Shown: positions 26,679 to 35,535 of the stretch, one piece after another
How the letters are laid out: each line of letters opens with the position of its first letter
Numbering within the stretch: the stretch's first letter is position 1
Assembly (NCBI GenBank): GCA_031292485.1
Contig: JARLHA010000006.1
Coordinates: 1-64,000, forward strand
Reading direction: 5' to 3'
DNA length: 64,000 nt
From: Mucilaginibacter sp.
GTDB taxonomy: Bacteria; Bacteroidota; Bacteroidia; Sphingobacteriales; Sphingobacteriaceae
Translations under genes and position numbers: made by a program
Notes under the pieces: generated by a model
The model's database searches: none
Seen by the model: the letters and a program-made list of their open reading frames with translations, nothing else
Told to the model about the DNA's origin: nothing

Positions 26679-27521
26679 CTATCCAAACACTTCCACTTGT
26701 TCGTCATAAGACGCCCAAACCATATACGGGTGGGTATCTGCATGGTAAATTTCGCCCGTGGCGGAAATACCTATGATGCCTGCAAAGCCATCAAAAGGCT
26801 TTAATTCGTTCAATGTTTTTTCGGTTGCCAAAGCAAGGGACATACCATCGGTTACACGGGCTACAATAGTTGACGCAACCGCCCCGCTCACAATGTCTTC
26901 GCCAACGCCGGTGCATGATACCCCGGCGGCGGCGTTTGCATAATTGCCTGCCGTGGTTGCTGAATCGCTCACCCTGCCCGGGATCTCGAAGCCCTTGCCT
27001 CCCGTGGAGGTAGCCGCCGCTATATTGCCAAAAACATCAAGCGCCACACAACCTACTGTACCTAAACGGATAGAATCGCTCAGCTTTTTATCGTATTCCT
27101 TTCTGCGCTGCGGGGTCTCCGGATTATAATGTTCAAAGCCATTTTCGCGGGCAAAATCTTTCGCGCCTTTTCCGCTCAAAACACGGTCTTCATAATGTAA
27201 TAGCTTTTCGGCAATACAAATAGGATTTTTTACCTCCTCCACATTAATTACCCCCGAAAAACGCATGGTTTTACCATCCATTAAAGATGCACTCAGCCTT
27301 ATTTTACCATCACTTTGAATTTGTGAACCCGTACCGGCGTTAAATAGTTCATTATCCTCCAGCAAGGCCACCGTATAAACGGCAGTTTCAACAGCTGTGT
27401 GGTTTTTAAGGTATTTATAGCCTTGTTTTACAATTTCAGACAGCGCTTCCTGCTTGGCTTTTTTTATTTCCTGGTTAGTTTGCGATTCGCTAAAAAAACC
27501 TCCGTGGATGATTAGTTTCAT
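26679..27521 (-). CDS. Isoaspartyl peptidase/L-asparaginase (Ntn hydrolase)
   Basis: A 280-residue type 2 asparaginase. The autoproteolysis and nucleophile site is Thr155 in GTVGCVALDVFGNIAAATST, followed by GGKGFEIPGRVSDSAT and YANAAAGVSCTGVGED; the precursor is cleaved before Thr155. The length is slightly short for the family. Such enzymes hydrolyse isoaspartyl dipeptides, including beta-Asp-Arg released from cyanophycin. Cyanophycinase lies 92 bp upstream on the same strand, supporting that use. Confidence 0.88.
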   Translation of the reverse strand: MKLIIHGGFFSESQTNQEIKKAKQEALSEIVKQGYKYLKNHTAVETAVYTVALLEDNELFNAGTGSQIQSDGKIRLSASLMDGKTMRFSGVINVEEVKNPICIAEKLLHYEDRVLSGKGAKDFARENGFEHYNPETPQRRKEYDKKLSDSIRLGTVGCVALDVFGNIAAATSTGGKGFEIPGRVSDSATTAGNYANAAAGVSCTGVGEDIVSGAVASTIVARVTDGMSLALATEKTLNELKPFDGFAGIIGISATGEIYHADTHPYMVWASYDEQVEVFG

Positions 27522-27539
27522 AGTAGATGGATTTGAGCG

Positions 27540-27613
27540 TAAAGCTAAAAGCAGAAAGCTTAAAGCAATCCACCAATCTAGCTTTATGCTTTGGACTTTC
27601 AGCTTTAAGCCCC
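27540..27613. repeat. 7-nt-period inverted array (nAAAGCn words)
   Basis: The left arm 27540-27567 reads TAAAGCT, AAAAGCA, GAAAGCT, TAAAGCA; the right arm 27579-27613 reads TAGCTTT, ATGCTTT, GGACTTT, CAGCTTT, AAGCCCC. The array abuts the cyanophycinase stop at 27614 and ends 18 bp upstream of the isoaspartyl peptidase start, so it sits within a likely operon. Confidence 0.85.
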
Positions 27614-28519
27614 TTAATTATTATCATCAGGCGTAAGCGCACCATCAACTTTAACGAATTTTTTGATGATTAATTGGTATTCGGCCAGATCAAATTTATC
27701 AAATATCGACATCACGCTCACACGCATATTTTTTATTGACACCGGTGAGCCCATTTCAACATCATAAATATTAGTCTCGGCCATTTTACGGCCATTAACC
27801 AGTATGGTAAGGCCCGATCCGATGGCTTCCATCATGGTTCCACCAGTGATCAGCAGCCCGGCATCTTCTCCCAATCCTATACCCAGCATGCCGGGGTTAC
27901 TGGCTACTGCATAAAGGAGCCTGCCAATGCGGCCGCGCTGCACAAAATGGGTATCAATAATTACCGAATCAATAAAACCTAAGCCGGCGGTCATTTGCAC
28001 CTCTCCTTTTATCAGCGCTTTATGGCTCTGGCCGCGATAGATCATGTTGGTTGACGCCGCCGCTGCTCCGGCAGAAGTACCTGCCACCACAAAATCTTCA
28101 TTTTGATAACGGGTTTTCATGATCTGCAAAAATTCGGTCCCGCCAAATATCGAACTTAACCTTAACTGGTCGCCCCCGCTAAACATTACCACGTCAGCCA
28201 CCCGGATCCTTTCCAGATATTCTTCGCGCTTGGCGTCCTCACGGCTGCGGATATCCAGCACGCCTACATTCGAAACATTTAATTGCTTAAATGCTTCAAT
28301 ATACTCCACACCCACCAATTCAGGAATCTGCGATGCCGTAGTGATTACCTCCACGACCGATTCGTGCTGTTTAGCCGACTCGGTAATAATGCGCTTTAAT
28401 ATTCCCTGTTCAAAAAACTTAAGATAATTTGGTTTAATAATATTTTCCTGCGAGCCCAGGTTAGTACCCATATCCACCGCTCCGCCTATAATTATCAGTT
28501 TACCTTTAGGGATGATCAT
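27614..28519 (-). CDS. cphB: Cyanophycinase
   Basis: A 301-residue S51-family peptidase: IIIGGAVDMG at the N-terminus, VMFSGGDQLRLSSIFGGT near residues 111-128, the nucleophile Ser149 in VVAGTSAGAAAAS, and a His in VIIDTHFVQRGRIGRL near 191. It cleaves cyanophycin (multi-Arg-poly-Asp) to beta-Asp-Arg dipeptides. No signal peptide, which indicates use of an internal store and not scavenging. It is divergent from cyanophycin synthetase. Confidence 0.93.
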   Translation of the reverse strand: MIIPKGKLIIIGGAVDMGTNLGSQENIIKPNYLKFFEQGILKRIITESAKQHESVVEVITTASQIPELVGVEYIEAFKQLNVSNVGVLDIRSREDAKREEYLERIRVADVVMFSGGDQLRLSSIFGGTEFLQIMKTRYQNEDFVVAGTSAGAAAASTNMIYRGQSHKALIKGEVQMTAGLGFIDSVIIDTHFVQRGRIGRLLYAVASNPGMLGIGLGEDAGLLITGGTMMEAIGSGLTILVNGRKMAETNIYDVEMGSPVSIKNMRVSVMSIFDKFDLAEYQLIIKKFVKVDGALTPDDNN

Positions 28520-28533
28520 TCTTTGTAGTTTTA

Positions 28534-28621
28534 GTTGACTGGGTTGATTGCGTTGACTAAGTTGATTGAGTTTGGCTTTTTTTAACTACTCACTTAATCA
28601 ACTTAATCTAAATAATCAACT
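28534..28621. repeat. 9-nt-period inverted array (GTTGAnTnn words)
   Basis: The left arm 28534-28569 reads GTTGACTGG, GTTGATTGC, GTTGACTAA, GTTGATTGA; the right arm 28595-28621 reads TAATCAACT, TAATCTAAA, TAATCAACT. The array lies in the divergent promoter region between cyanophycinase and cyanophycin synthetase, 14 bp upstream of the cyanophycinase start. Confidence 0.8.
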
Positions 28622-28768
28622 TCCCAGATACAAATTAAAATAAAAAGTGGCACAAAGGCAGGCTATTATAAATAATAATACCTTTTTTATGCCAAAAATT
28701 TTATTAGATTGTTAAGTTGTTTAGTTTTAAAGGAAAATTGCCCCCGACTATAAAATAGCATATCCTCT

Positions 28769-31396
28769 ATGAAAATTGAAAATATACAAGTACTGCGCGG
28801 CCCTAATATCTGGAGTGTAAACCGGAAAAAACTGATCCAGATGCGTTTGAACCTCGAAGAAATGGAGCACAAACCCTCCAACGCCATCGAAGGTTTTTAC
28901 GAGCGGCTGGATAAACTGATGCCCAGCCTGCATGAGCACCGCTGCTCGCCGGGTGTTCCGGGGGGCTTTTACCAGCGTATTTTAGCAGGCACCTGGATGG
29001 GGCATGTGGTGGAGCATGTAGCGCTGGAGATACAATCTCTTGCCGGCATGGATACCGGCTTCGGCCGTACCCGCGAAACAAAAACAACGGGTGTTTATAA
29101 TGTCGTATTTACTTATGTTGAAGAAAAAGTAGGCGTTTACGCCGCAGAAGCGGCGGTAAAAATTGTCGACGCCGTTATTAAAGGTGAAGATTATGACCTG
29201 GAGCACGATATCCAGCAAATGCGCGAGATCCGCGAAAATACCCGGCTGGGTCCAAGCACCGGCTCCATTGTGGAAGAAGCTATCGCCCGCGATATCCCCT
29301 GGATCAGGCTGAATAACCAGTCGCTGGTGCAGTTGGGCTATGGCAAAAACCAGGTGCGTTTCCGCGCCACCATGACCGAAAAAACCAGCAGCATCGCCGT
29401 TGATTTAGCCAGCAATAAGGATGAGACCAAACGCATGCTGCTGGAGCAGGCCATCCCGGTTGCCAAAGGCATTACCATTTCATCCCTTGAAGGGGTGGAT
29501 GAGGCCATCCGCAAGGTAGGCTTCCCCCTGGTATTTAAACCGCTTGATGGCAACCATGGCCGCGGCATTTCCATCAATATCCGCGACCGGGAAGCTGCCG
29601 TGGCTGCCTATGAGTTTGCCGCCCGCATTTCCCGCCGGGTTATTGTGGAACGCTTTGTTACCGGGTATGATTTCAGGGTATTGGTGATCGATAATAAAAT
29701 GGTGGCCGCCGCCCTGCGCGACCCTGCCCATGTTAAAGGCGATGGCGAATCAACCATCAAACAACTGATAGATAAGGAAAATGAAGACCCGCGCCGTGGC
29801 TACGGGCACGAAAAGGTATTAACCCTGATCAGTATTGACCGCGATACATTGGACCTGCTCGGGAAAAAAGGTTATACACTGGATACCATCCCCGCCAAAG
29901 GCGAAAAGGTGTTTGTAAAATCAACCGCCAACTTAAGTACCGGCGGCACCTCTGTGGATGTGACCGACCATGTACACCCGCATAATGTATTTATCTGCGA
30001 AAGGATCAGCAAGATTATCGGCCTGGATATTTGCGGCATTGATATTATGGCCGAAAACCTGAGCGAACCGCTTAACGATACCGGCGGCGTGATACTGGAG
30101 GTAAACGCCGCGCCTGGTTTCAGGATGCACATAGCGCCCAGCGAGGGCCTGCCGCGCAATGTTGCCGGGCATGTGATCGATATGCTTTATCCTCCGGGTA
30201 AATCGGCCAGGATCCCCATTATCGCTGTTACCGGCACCAACGGCAAAACCACTACCACAAGGCTGATCGCCCATATCGTCAAAAATAATGGCTACCGGGT
30301 TGGGTTTACCACCTCTGATGGTATCTATGTACAAAACAACATGCTGCTGAAAGGCGATACCACTGGCCCCGTAAGCTCCGAATTTATTTTAAGGGACCCC
30401 ACCGTGGAATTTGCCGTATTGGAAACTGCCCGCGGCGGTATTTTACGCGCAGGCCTTGGCTTTAGTTTTTGCGACATCGGCGTGGTCACCAACATCCAGG
30501 AAGATCACCTGGGCCTTGCCGATATTCACACACTGGATGACCTTACCCGGGTAAAAAATGTAGTGGTTGATGCTGTTAAAAAAGATGGCTGGGCCGTTTT
30601 AAATGCTGACAATGATTATTGCGTGCGTATAGGTAAAAAGGCGCATTGCAAGGTGGCCTACTTTAGCATGAACGAGGATAACCCGGTCATCAAATCACAT
30701 TGTAAAAAAGGCGGCATTGCCTGCATTTACGAGAATGGATTCGTAACCATTCAAAAAGGCGACTGGAAGATCCGCGTACAACGTACCAGCCTCATCCCGG
30801 TTACTTTTGGAGGCACCGTGCCTTTTATGATAGAGAATGTACTGGCGGCTACGCTGGCAACTTTCCTGCATGATTTTAAAACAGAAGACATCAGGATCTC
30901 GCTGGAAACCTTTATTCCTTCCGCTGCGCAAACACCGGGCCGGATGAACATCTTCAACTTTAAAAACTTCCGCTTTATGATTGACTTTGCCCATAACCCG
31001 GCAGGTTTTAAAGGGATAAAAGCATTTTTACAGCATATAGATTCGCCGCTTAAGATCGGCATTATTGCAGGTACCGGCGACAGGCGCGACGAGGATATCC
31101 GTGAGCTGGGTAAGTTGTCAGCCGAAATGTTTGATTATATCATTCTGCGCCAGGAAAAATTCCTCCGGGGCCGTACTGCCGAAAATATATTGACGCTGCT
31201 GATAGAAGGCATTGAATCGGTAGATGTAGATAAGAAATTCGAGATTGTACCGAATGAGGTGGATGCTATTAAACATTCGATGAGTCTTGCCCTGCCGGGA
31301 ACATTTATTGTAGCGTTGAGTGACGTAATTGACAACGCCATCGAAACCGTACAAAACTACCAGGAGCAGGAGAGAAACGGAACGTTTGAGGTGTGA
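28769..31396 (+). CDS. cphA: Cyanophycin synthetase
   Basis: An 875-residue CphA1-type enzyme. The N-terminal domain (RGPNIWSVNRKKLIQMRLNL) leads into an ATP-grasp domain (VFKPLDGNHGRGISINI near residue 255; LEVNAAPGFRMHIAPSEG near 443-460), which adds Asp to the backbone. A Mur-ligase-like domain follows with the P-loop GTNGKTTTTRLIAHIV near 488-503 and ends with DFAHNPAGFKGI near 735, which attaches Arg. Together they build cyanophycin, a nitrogen and carbon store of poly-Asp with Arg side chains. All key motifs are intact and the length is normal. Confidence 0.95.
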   Translation: MKIENIQVLRGPNIWSVNRKKLIQMRLNLEEMEHKPSNAIEGFYERLDKLMPSLHEHRCSPGVPGGFYQRILAGTWMGHVVEHVALEIQSLAGMDTGFGRTRETKTTGVYNVVFTYVEEKVGVYAAEAAVKIVDAVIKGEDYDLEHDIQQMREIRENTRLGPSTGSIVEEAIARDIPWIRLNNQSLVQLGYGKNQVRFRATMTEKTSSIAVDLASNKDETKRMLLEQAIPVAKGITISSLEGVDEAIRKVGFPLVFKPLDGNHGRGISINIRDREAAVAAYEFAARISRRVIVERFVTGYDFRVLVIDNKMVAAALRDPAHVKGDGESTIKQLIDKENEDPRRGYGHEKVLTLISIDRDTLDLLGKKGYTLDTIPAKGEKVFVKSTANLSTGGTSVDVTDHVHPHNVFICERISKIIGLDICGIDIMAENLSEPLNDTGGVILEVNAAPGFRMHIAPSEGLPRNVAGHVIDMLYPPGKSARIPIIAVTGTNGKTTTTRLIAHIVKNNGYRVGFTTSDGIYVQNNMLLKGDTTGPVSSEFILRDPTVEFAVLETARGGILRAGLGFSFCDIGVVTNIQEDHLGLADIHTLDDLTRVKNVVVDAVKKDGWAVLNADNDYCVRIGKKAHCKVAYFSMNEDNPVIKSHCKKGGIACIYENGFVTIQKGDWKIRVQRTSLIPVTFGGTVPFMIENVLAATLATFLHDFKTEDIRISLETFIPSAAQTPGRMNIFNFKNFRFMIDFAHNPAGFKGIKAFLQHIDSPLKIGIIAGTGDRRDEDIRELGKLSAEMFDYIILRQEKFLRGRTAENILTLLIEGIESVDVDKKFEIVPNEVDAIKHSMSLALPGTFIVALSDVIDNAIETVQNYQEQERNGTFEV

Positions 31397-31562
31397 GTGA
31401 TTTCGGAAGTCGGATGTTCGATTTCGGAATAGGGGGTATTATAAATCTATTTTCACGCTTGTTGGTGTTGTCATCCGCTACTAACGATAAGTTTAGCGTT
31501 ATAAGAAGCCAGCGCCCCGGTTTGTTTGTGACAACGTCATCAAAGGCAGAAAATAAATAAAT

Positions 31563-31943
31563 ATGGAAACTAAAGATTATATAACCATTACAGCAGTTGT
31601 TGTGGCAATAGCAGGTTGGTTTATTAATGGGGTTTTGAATAGAAGGAATGAAATTGCGAAGAAAAGGCTTGATTATGAAGTGAATGCCCTCTTATTGTAT
31701 ATTAAAGTAAAGCTTTTAATCGACAATAACCCTGCACCATTTACTGATCCCTCTTTTCTTCCTCTTTTGGCAGAAACACGGATTAATTTTCAACTTTATT
31801 GTGACCGCAATGAAATTACTCAATTGGAAAACGTTATAAAATGTATAGAACAACGGGATGTAAATGGAGTCAACGATGCCATGGTTAATCTTAATCACTT
31901 AGTGGCGCAAAGAATTAGACGTGAATTAAATATAAAAAACTAA
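31563..31943 (+). CDS. Hypothetical single-pass membrane protein
   Basis: A 126-residue protein with one N-terminal helix (TITAVVVAIAGWFINGVLN, residues 8-26), a basic stop-transfer segment (RRNEIAKKR) and a cytosolic helical domain. Higher A+T than the neighbours. No family recognised; small proteins of this type are common in accessory regions. It precedes two toxin-antitoxin modules. Confidence 0.55.
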   Translation: METKDYITITAVVVAIAGWFINGVLNRRNEIAKKRLDYEVNALLLYIKVKLLIDNNPAPFTDPSFLPLLAETRINFQLYCDRNEITQLENVIKCIEQRDVNGVNDAMVNLNHLVAQRIRRELNIKN

Positions 31944-32162
31944 AAGAGTCTTTACTAACCTTGTTTATATTGTCCAATAGCGGTTTACAACAAGGCGGCG
32001 GGTGTTACCAAAGGCCGGATCGAGCCATTGTTGATACTTTTACCAAAATGTAACATGTTTTGATCCTTTTTTGGTGTTGTTCACAGGTGTGATGCAAATA
32101 CGCCACAACGACTAATAAGAAGTTTAATAATAATTCAGTATTTTTGAATTAAGGAGTTGGTT

Positions 32163-32390
32163 ATGTATACGGAAGCAAAAAAATTGCATTTAATTGAAGA
32201 ATTGCTAAAGGTTGACAATGACAATCTATTGGATGAGGTGGAATCGGTTTTAAACAGATCAAAGAGCCAGCTTCCGCGTAGCAATAGCTTCCAAAAATTT
32301 GCGGGCAATCTTTCATTAGAAGAAGTTAATGAGCTTGAACGCAATATAAATGAAGGTTGTGAACAAATAAACGAAGATGACTGGAAGTAA
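32163..32390 (+). CDS. Antitoxin of a VapBC-type module
   Basis: A 75-residue acidic protein (MYTEAKKLHLIEELLKVDND), with a helix suited to dimerisation and an acidic C-terminal tail (INEDDWK) likely to wrap the toxin. The ATG at 32163 follows AAGGAG by six bases, one of the few clear Shine-Dalgarno sequences here; an upstream in-frame TTG is ignored. Its end overlaps the PIN-domain gene by 14 bp, the usual antitoxin-toxin coupling. The DNA-binding fold is not recognised. Confidence 0.72.
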   Translation: MYTEAKKLHLIEELLKVDNDNLLDEVESVLNRSKSQLPRSNSFQKFAGNLSLEEVNELERNINEGCEQINEDDWK

Positions 32391-32763
32391 ATGTTTATTA
32401 GACACCAGTGTTATTATACATATCTTTAAAAGCAACCCGGATATAATTGCGCAGCTTCGTACTTTTTCTGAAATATTTTTGCCGTCGATTGCTGCAGGCG
32501 AGTTATATTATGGAGCCTATTGCTTTGCCAATATCAAAAAACACCTGGATCAGTCAAATCAATTCTTAAAAAACTATACCATCTTAAGCCCCGATGTCAT
32601 CACTGCCGATTTTTACGGTCGGATTAAAAAGTCACTAAAAGACAAAGGCAAACCGATTCCTGAAAATGATATTTGGATTGCGGCTATTGCAATTCAATTT
32701 AACTTGCCACTATTTGCAACTGATAAACATTTTAGGGAGATAAATAATATCACCCTCATTTAG
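32377..32763 (+). CDS. vapC: PIN-domain toxin (VapC family)
   Basis: A 128-residue PIN-domain ribonuclease: the first acidic ligand is in CLLDTSVIIHIF, the second in AGELYYGA, and the last pair in ENDIWIAAIAIQFNLPLFAT followed by Asp. All four acidic positions are present, so it should be active. VapC toxins cleave tRNA or rRNA when freed from their antitoxin. The overlap with the preceding gene indicates translational coupling. Confidence 0.88.
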   Translation: MTGSKCLLDTSVIIHIFKSNPDIIAQLRTFSEIFLPSIAAGELYYGAYCFANIKKHLDQSNQFLKNYTILSPDVITADFYGRIKKSLKDKGKPIPENDIWIAAIAIQFNLPLFATDKHFREINNITLI

Positions 32764-32811
32764 CAGGGTTCCGCCTTTGCGTTAATTGTTTAACTAATTC
32801 GCTGTCAATTC

Positions 32812-33498
32812 ATGCCCCAACTCGACATACTTTACCAGGACGATCACCTGGTGGCTATAAACAAGCCGCATGGCTTGCTGGTGCACCGCTCGCCCATAGC
32901 CAGCGATGCCACTGAGTTTGCCCTGCAATTGCTGCGTGATCAGCTGGAACGCCACATATTCCCTGCCCATCGCCTTGACCGTAAAACCGGGGGTGCATTG
33001 TTATTTGCTTTAAGCAAAGACGCGGAGAAACTGATGCAGCAGCAGTTCCAGGAAAACCAGGTGGATAAAAAATACCTGGCCATTGTTCGCGGGTTTACGG
33101 ATGATAATGGTGAAATTGATTACGCGCTGCGAAAAGAGAACGGCACCCTGCAGGAAGCCTTTACCCGCTATAAAGCCCTTGCCCGCGCCGAGCTGGATGT
33201 ACCCTTGGGCAATCACCCTACCTCACGTTATTCGCTGGTGGAGGCTAACCCGGCTACCGGCCGGATGCACCAGTTGCGCAAACATTTCAGCCATATCTTT
33301 CACCCCATTATCGGCGACCGCACCCACGGCTGCAACAAACAAAACAAGTTATTTAAGGAACGCTGGCAACTGGATACCATGCTGCTGCATGCCTCGCAAT
33401 TAAGTTTTGATCACCCGGTTACCAAAGCGCCCATACATATTGAAGCACCTTTGCAGGAAGAATTTTTAAGGGTGATGGCGATTATGGGGTGGGAATAG
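32812..33498 (+). CDS. truC: Pseudouridine synthase, RluA family (TruC-like)
   Basis: A 228-residue synthase without an S4 domain. The catalytic Asp is in HRLDRKTGGALLFAL near residues 49-63; YLAIVRGF and TGRMHQLRKHFSHI follow, and the HPIIGDRTHG motif lies near 163-172. The short form and the spacing fit TruC, which makes pseudouridine 65 in tRNA. It sits between two toxin-antitoxin modules, but these appear to be unrelated insertions. Confidence 0.88.
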   Translation: MPQLDILYQDDHLVAINKPHGLLVHRSPIASDATEFALQLLRDQLERHIFPAHRLDRKTGGALLFALSKDAEKLMQQQFQENQVDKKYLAIVRGFTDDNGEIDYALRKENGTLQEAFTRYKALARAELDVPLGNHPTSRYSLVEANPATGRMHQLRKHFSHIFHPIIGDRTHGCNKQNKLFKERWQLDTMLLHASQLSFDHPVTKAPIHIEAPLQEEFLRVMAIMGWE

Positions 33499-33541
33499 AT
33501 TAAGGTAATTGTTGAAAATGTATTATAATTAATGTACTTTA

Positions 33542-33892
33542 TTAACTGTTCATTGCCTCAAGAATAGCTTCCATTTGCTGTTTTAGTTCAGGCAGGTCAT
33601 TCTTTGCAATTTCCCATACCAATAAAAGGTTTACACCAAAATATTCGTGAATAGAAATATTTCTAAATCCAATTATTGGCTTCCATGGAATCAGAGGATA
33701 AGAAGTTTTTAACTCGTCTGTAAACGAATTACAGGCCTCGCCGACGATTTCAATTTGTTTTATGGTTGCAAAACGTTTTTCCGAATTCTCCAGGAACTCT
33801 TCATAAGATACGTTTTTTAGATATTTCTCAATTTCACTGACAGCATCAAGGATATGCTGTAGCCTTACCTTATCACCAAGCCTACCTTTCAT
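33542..33892 (-). CDS. hepT: HepT-like ribonuclease toxin (DUF86)
   Basis: A 116-residue HEPN-fold protein with the catalytic RX4HXY motif seen as RNISIHEY near residues 77-84, and the HEPN helices ILDAVSEIEKYL and IEIVGEACNSF. In the MntA-HepT system the toxin is inactivated by AMP transfer to the Tyr of this motif. It overlaps the MNT gene by 11 bp. Confidence 0.9.
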   Translation of the reverse strand: MKGRLGDKVRLQHILDAVSEIEKYLKNVSYEEFLENSEKRFATIKQIEIVGEACNSFTDELKTSYPLIPWKPIIGFRNISIHEYFGVNLLLVWEIAKNDLPELKQQMEAILEAMNS

Positions 33893-34175
33893 AAATCAAT
33901 ACCTTATCCTGATCAATAAAAGGTTTAATATATTTTGAAAGGCCCTCATAGCTTACTACATCAACTTTCTTTTTCAAAAGATTTTGCAATTCATCGCTAT
34001 AAGTAAAAAACTGCATCCCGATCGGTTTTGTATGGTCTAACTCCACCAGGATATCAATGTCACTGCTTTCGTCTGCGTCATTTCGCGAATATGAACCAAA
34101 AACATAAGCTTTTTTCACCGGTAAGCCGGAAAAAAAACTTCTGATAGTGCTGATATTTGCTGATGATAGTTTCAT
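33882..34175 (-). CDS. mntA: MntA-type minimal nucleotidyltransferase antitoxin
   Basis: A 97-residue minimal nucleotidyltransferase with the canonical GSX10DXD motif (GSYSRNDADESSDIDILVEL; residues about 27-46). It should AMPylate the neighbouring HepT toxin and so neutralise it. The gene starts upstream of hepT and overlaps it, typical of this module. Confidence 0.9.
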   Translation of the reverse strand: MKLSSANISTIRSFFSGLPVKKAYVFGSYSRNDADESSDIDILVELDHTKPIGMQFFTYSDELQNLLKKKVDVVSYEGLSKYIKPFIDQDKVLIYER

Positions 34176-34296
34176 TTATACAAATATAAACGTTTCTCAA
34201 TCAATAAATTCAAAAGGCATTTTTGTTTTCATCTAACTAAAAAGTTAATTCCATTAGTATAAGTGACGCATTAACCGACAATATTTTCGCATCAAA

Positions 34297-34322
34297 ACAA
34301 AAAAACCCGGAATTACCGGGCC
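34297..34322 (-). terminator. Rho-independent terminator of the DUF4097 gene
   Basis: Read on the minus strand, CCCGG-TAATT-CCGGG is followed by a run of eight T. It lies 25 bp beyond the stop codon of the DUF4097 gene and upstream of the mntA-hepT pair. Confidence 0.85.
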
Positions 34323-34347
34323 TTCATACAAAATCTAAACTATTCCC

Positions 34348-35382
34348 TCAATTAATTTTCACGTCCATATAACTATCTGCATGGGCATTAACGGGTATGC
34401 CGCCGCCATTTACACTGCCATCTACATGCGTTTTGTTCCATTCGCCTTTAAAGGCACTGGCAATCTCATCATTTATTCTCTCAGCGCTCAATTTAAGGTC
34501 AAGACCTTTATTTGCCGGCAACCTCAACCTTATGCCACCGGAACTCGCATTCAGTTTAACGTATTTGCCTACCTCATCCATCTGTGCATCTAAGTCACCA
34601 GCACTGGTATTGGCTTCTAAGCTGCAGCGCATATGCTTTAGGTCGATGCCGCCGCCCGAGGTGCCGGTAACCAGTTCGCCTTCAATATTATTACCCTCAA
34701 CGCCGCCGCCGCTGGTATGCGCGGTAATATCACCTTTTAGCCCTTCCAGTATCAAACCGCCACCCGAAGTGATCAGCCTGATCTTTCCGCTGCAATTTTT
34801 GGCGATGATGCCGCCGCCGCTGGTGCTCAGGTCAATATCTTCGCCGGAGTTGGAAACGTCAATGCCGCCGCCTGATGTTCTGCCATGGATCATCCCGCTA
34901 AGGTGGCTAACCAAAAGGCCGCCGCCACTGGTGTTAAAGTTTTCGTTCCCTATTAAGTGATCAAGGGTGATGCCGCCACCGCTGGTTTTTAGCTCAGTTG
35001 AAACATTCTCTGGAATAAATATTTTAAAGGAGATGCTGATGGATTCGCGCCAGTTGGTAAAATTGTGTTTATTTTTAACAACGGCGCTTAATTCGTGCCC
35101 GTTAACAGAAATGCTCATGTCGTAATCTTCTTCCAGGCGCTTTGCGATCTCTTCTTTTGATAGTTTACGGCCATTATTTCCCTGGATGTATACTTCAACC
35201 CTCGGCTGCTGCCCGGTTGCACCGCTAACCGATATACCGCCGGCTGAAGTGGAGACGATTACACTGCTTATAACGTCCCCAGCCAGGGATTTGGTTAAAT
35301 ACGGAGTTTTGTTGTCGCCATCCTGCGCCAGCGCAACAAAGCTTTGGCAGGCAACGATGAATAAGGTTAAATAAGTCTTCAT
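34348..35382 (-). CDS. DUF4097-type beta-repeat protein
   Basis: A 344-residue exported protein with a signal peptide (MKTYLTLFIVACQSFVALA). From about residue 45 it contains around ten repeats of 16-22 residues with the core SGGGI/L (for example TSGGGITLDHLIGN, TSGGGLLVSHLSG, TSGGGIDVSNSGED), expected to form a right-handed beta-helix or beta-strand ladder as in DUF4097 proteins. The function is unknown; such proteins are often called putative adhesins. A terminator follows. Confidence 0.8.
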   Translation of the reverse strand: MKTYLTLFIVACQSFVALAQDGDNKTPYLTKSLAGDVISSVIVSTSAGGISVSGATGQQPRVEVYIQGNNGRKLSKEEIAKRLEEDYDMSISVNGHELSAVVKNKHNFTNWRESISISFKIFIPENVSTELKTSGGGITLDHLIGNENFNTSGGGLLVSHLSGMIHGRTSGGGIDVSNSGEDIDLSTSGGGIIAKNCSGKIRLITSGGGLILEGLKGDITAHTSGGGVEGNNIEGELVTGTSGGGIDLKHMRCSLEANTSAGDLDAQMDEVGKYVKLNASSGGIRLRLPANKGLDLKLSAERINDEIASAFKGEWNKTHVDGSVNGGGIPVNAHADSYMDVKIN

Positions 35383-35535
35383 AATTTATGTGATTTAACT
35401 AAAAGACTTTGGTTTATACCGCTGCGTTGCATTTTAATCCAAATTTATTTTCCTGTACGCCGGGATATAGGTTTAGTACCAATAATGTTATAATTTTAAA
35501 AGCCCAATGATATTAACCTGCTGATAAAAATAACC

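Noticed and set aside
34397..34960. A 187-codon open frame antisense to the DUF4097 gene
   Set aside because: It mirrors the SGGG-coding repeats, giving a Pro/Ser-rich product with no signal or motif; a codon-bias shadow.
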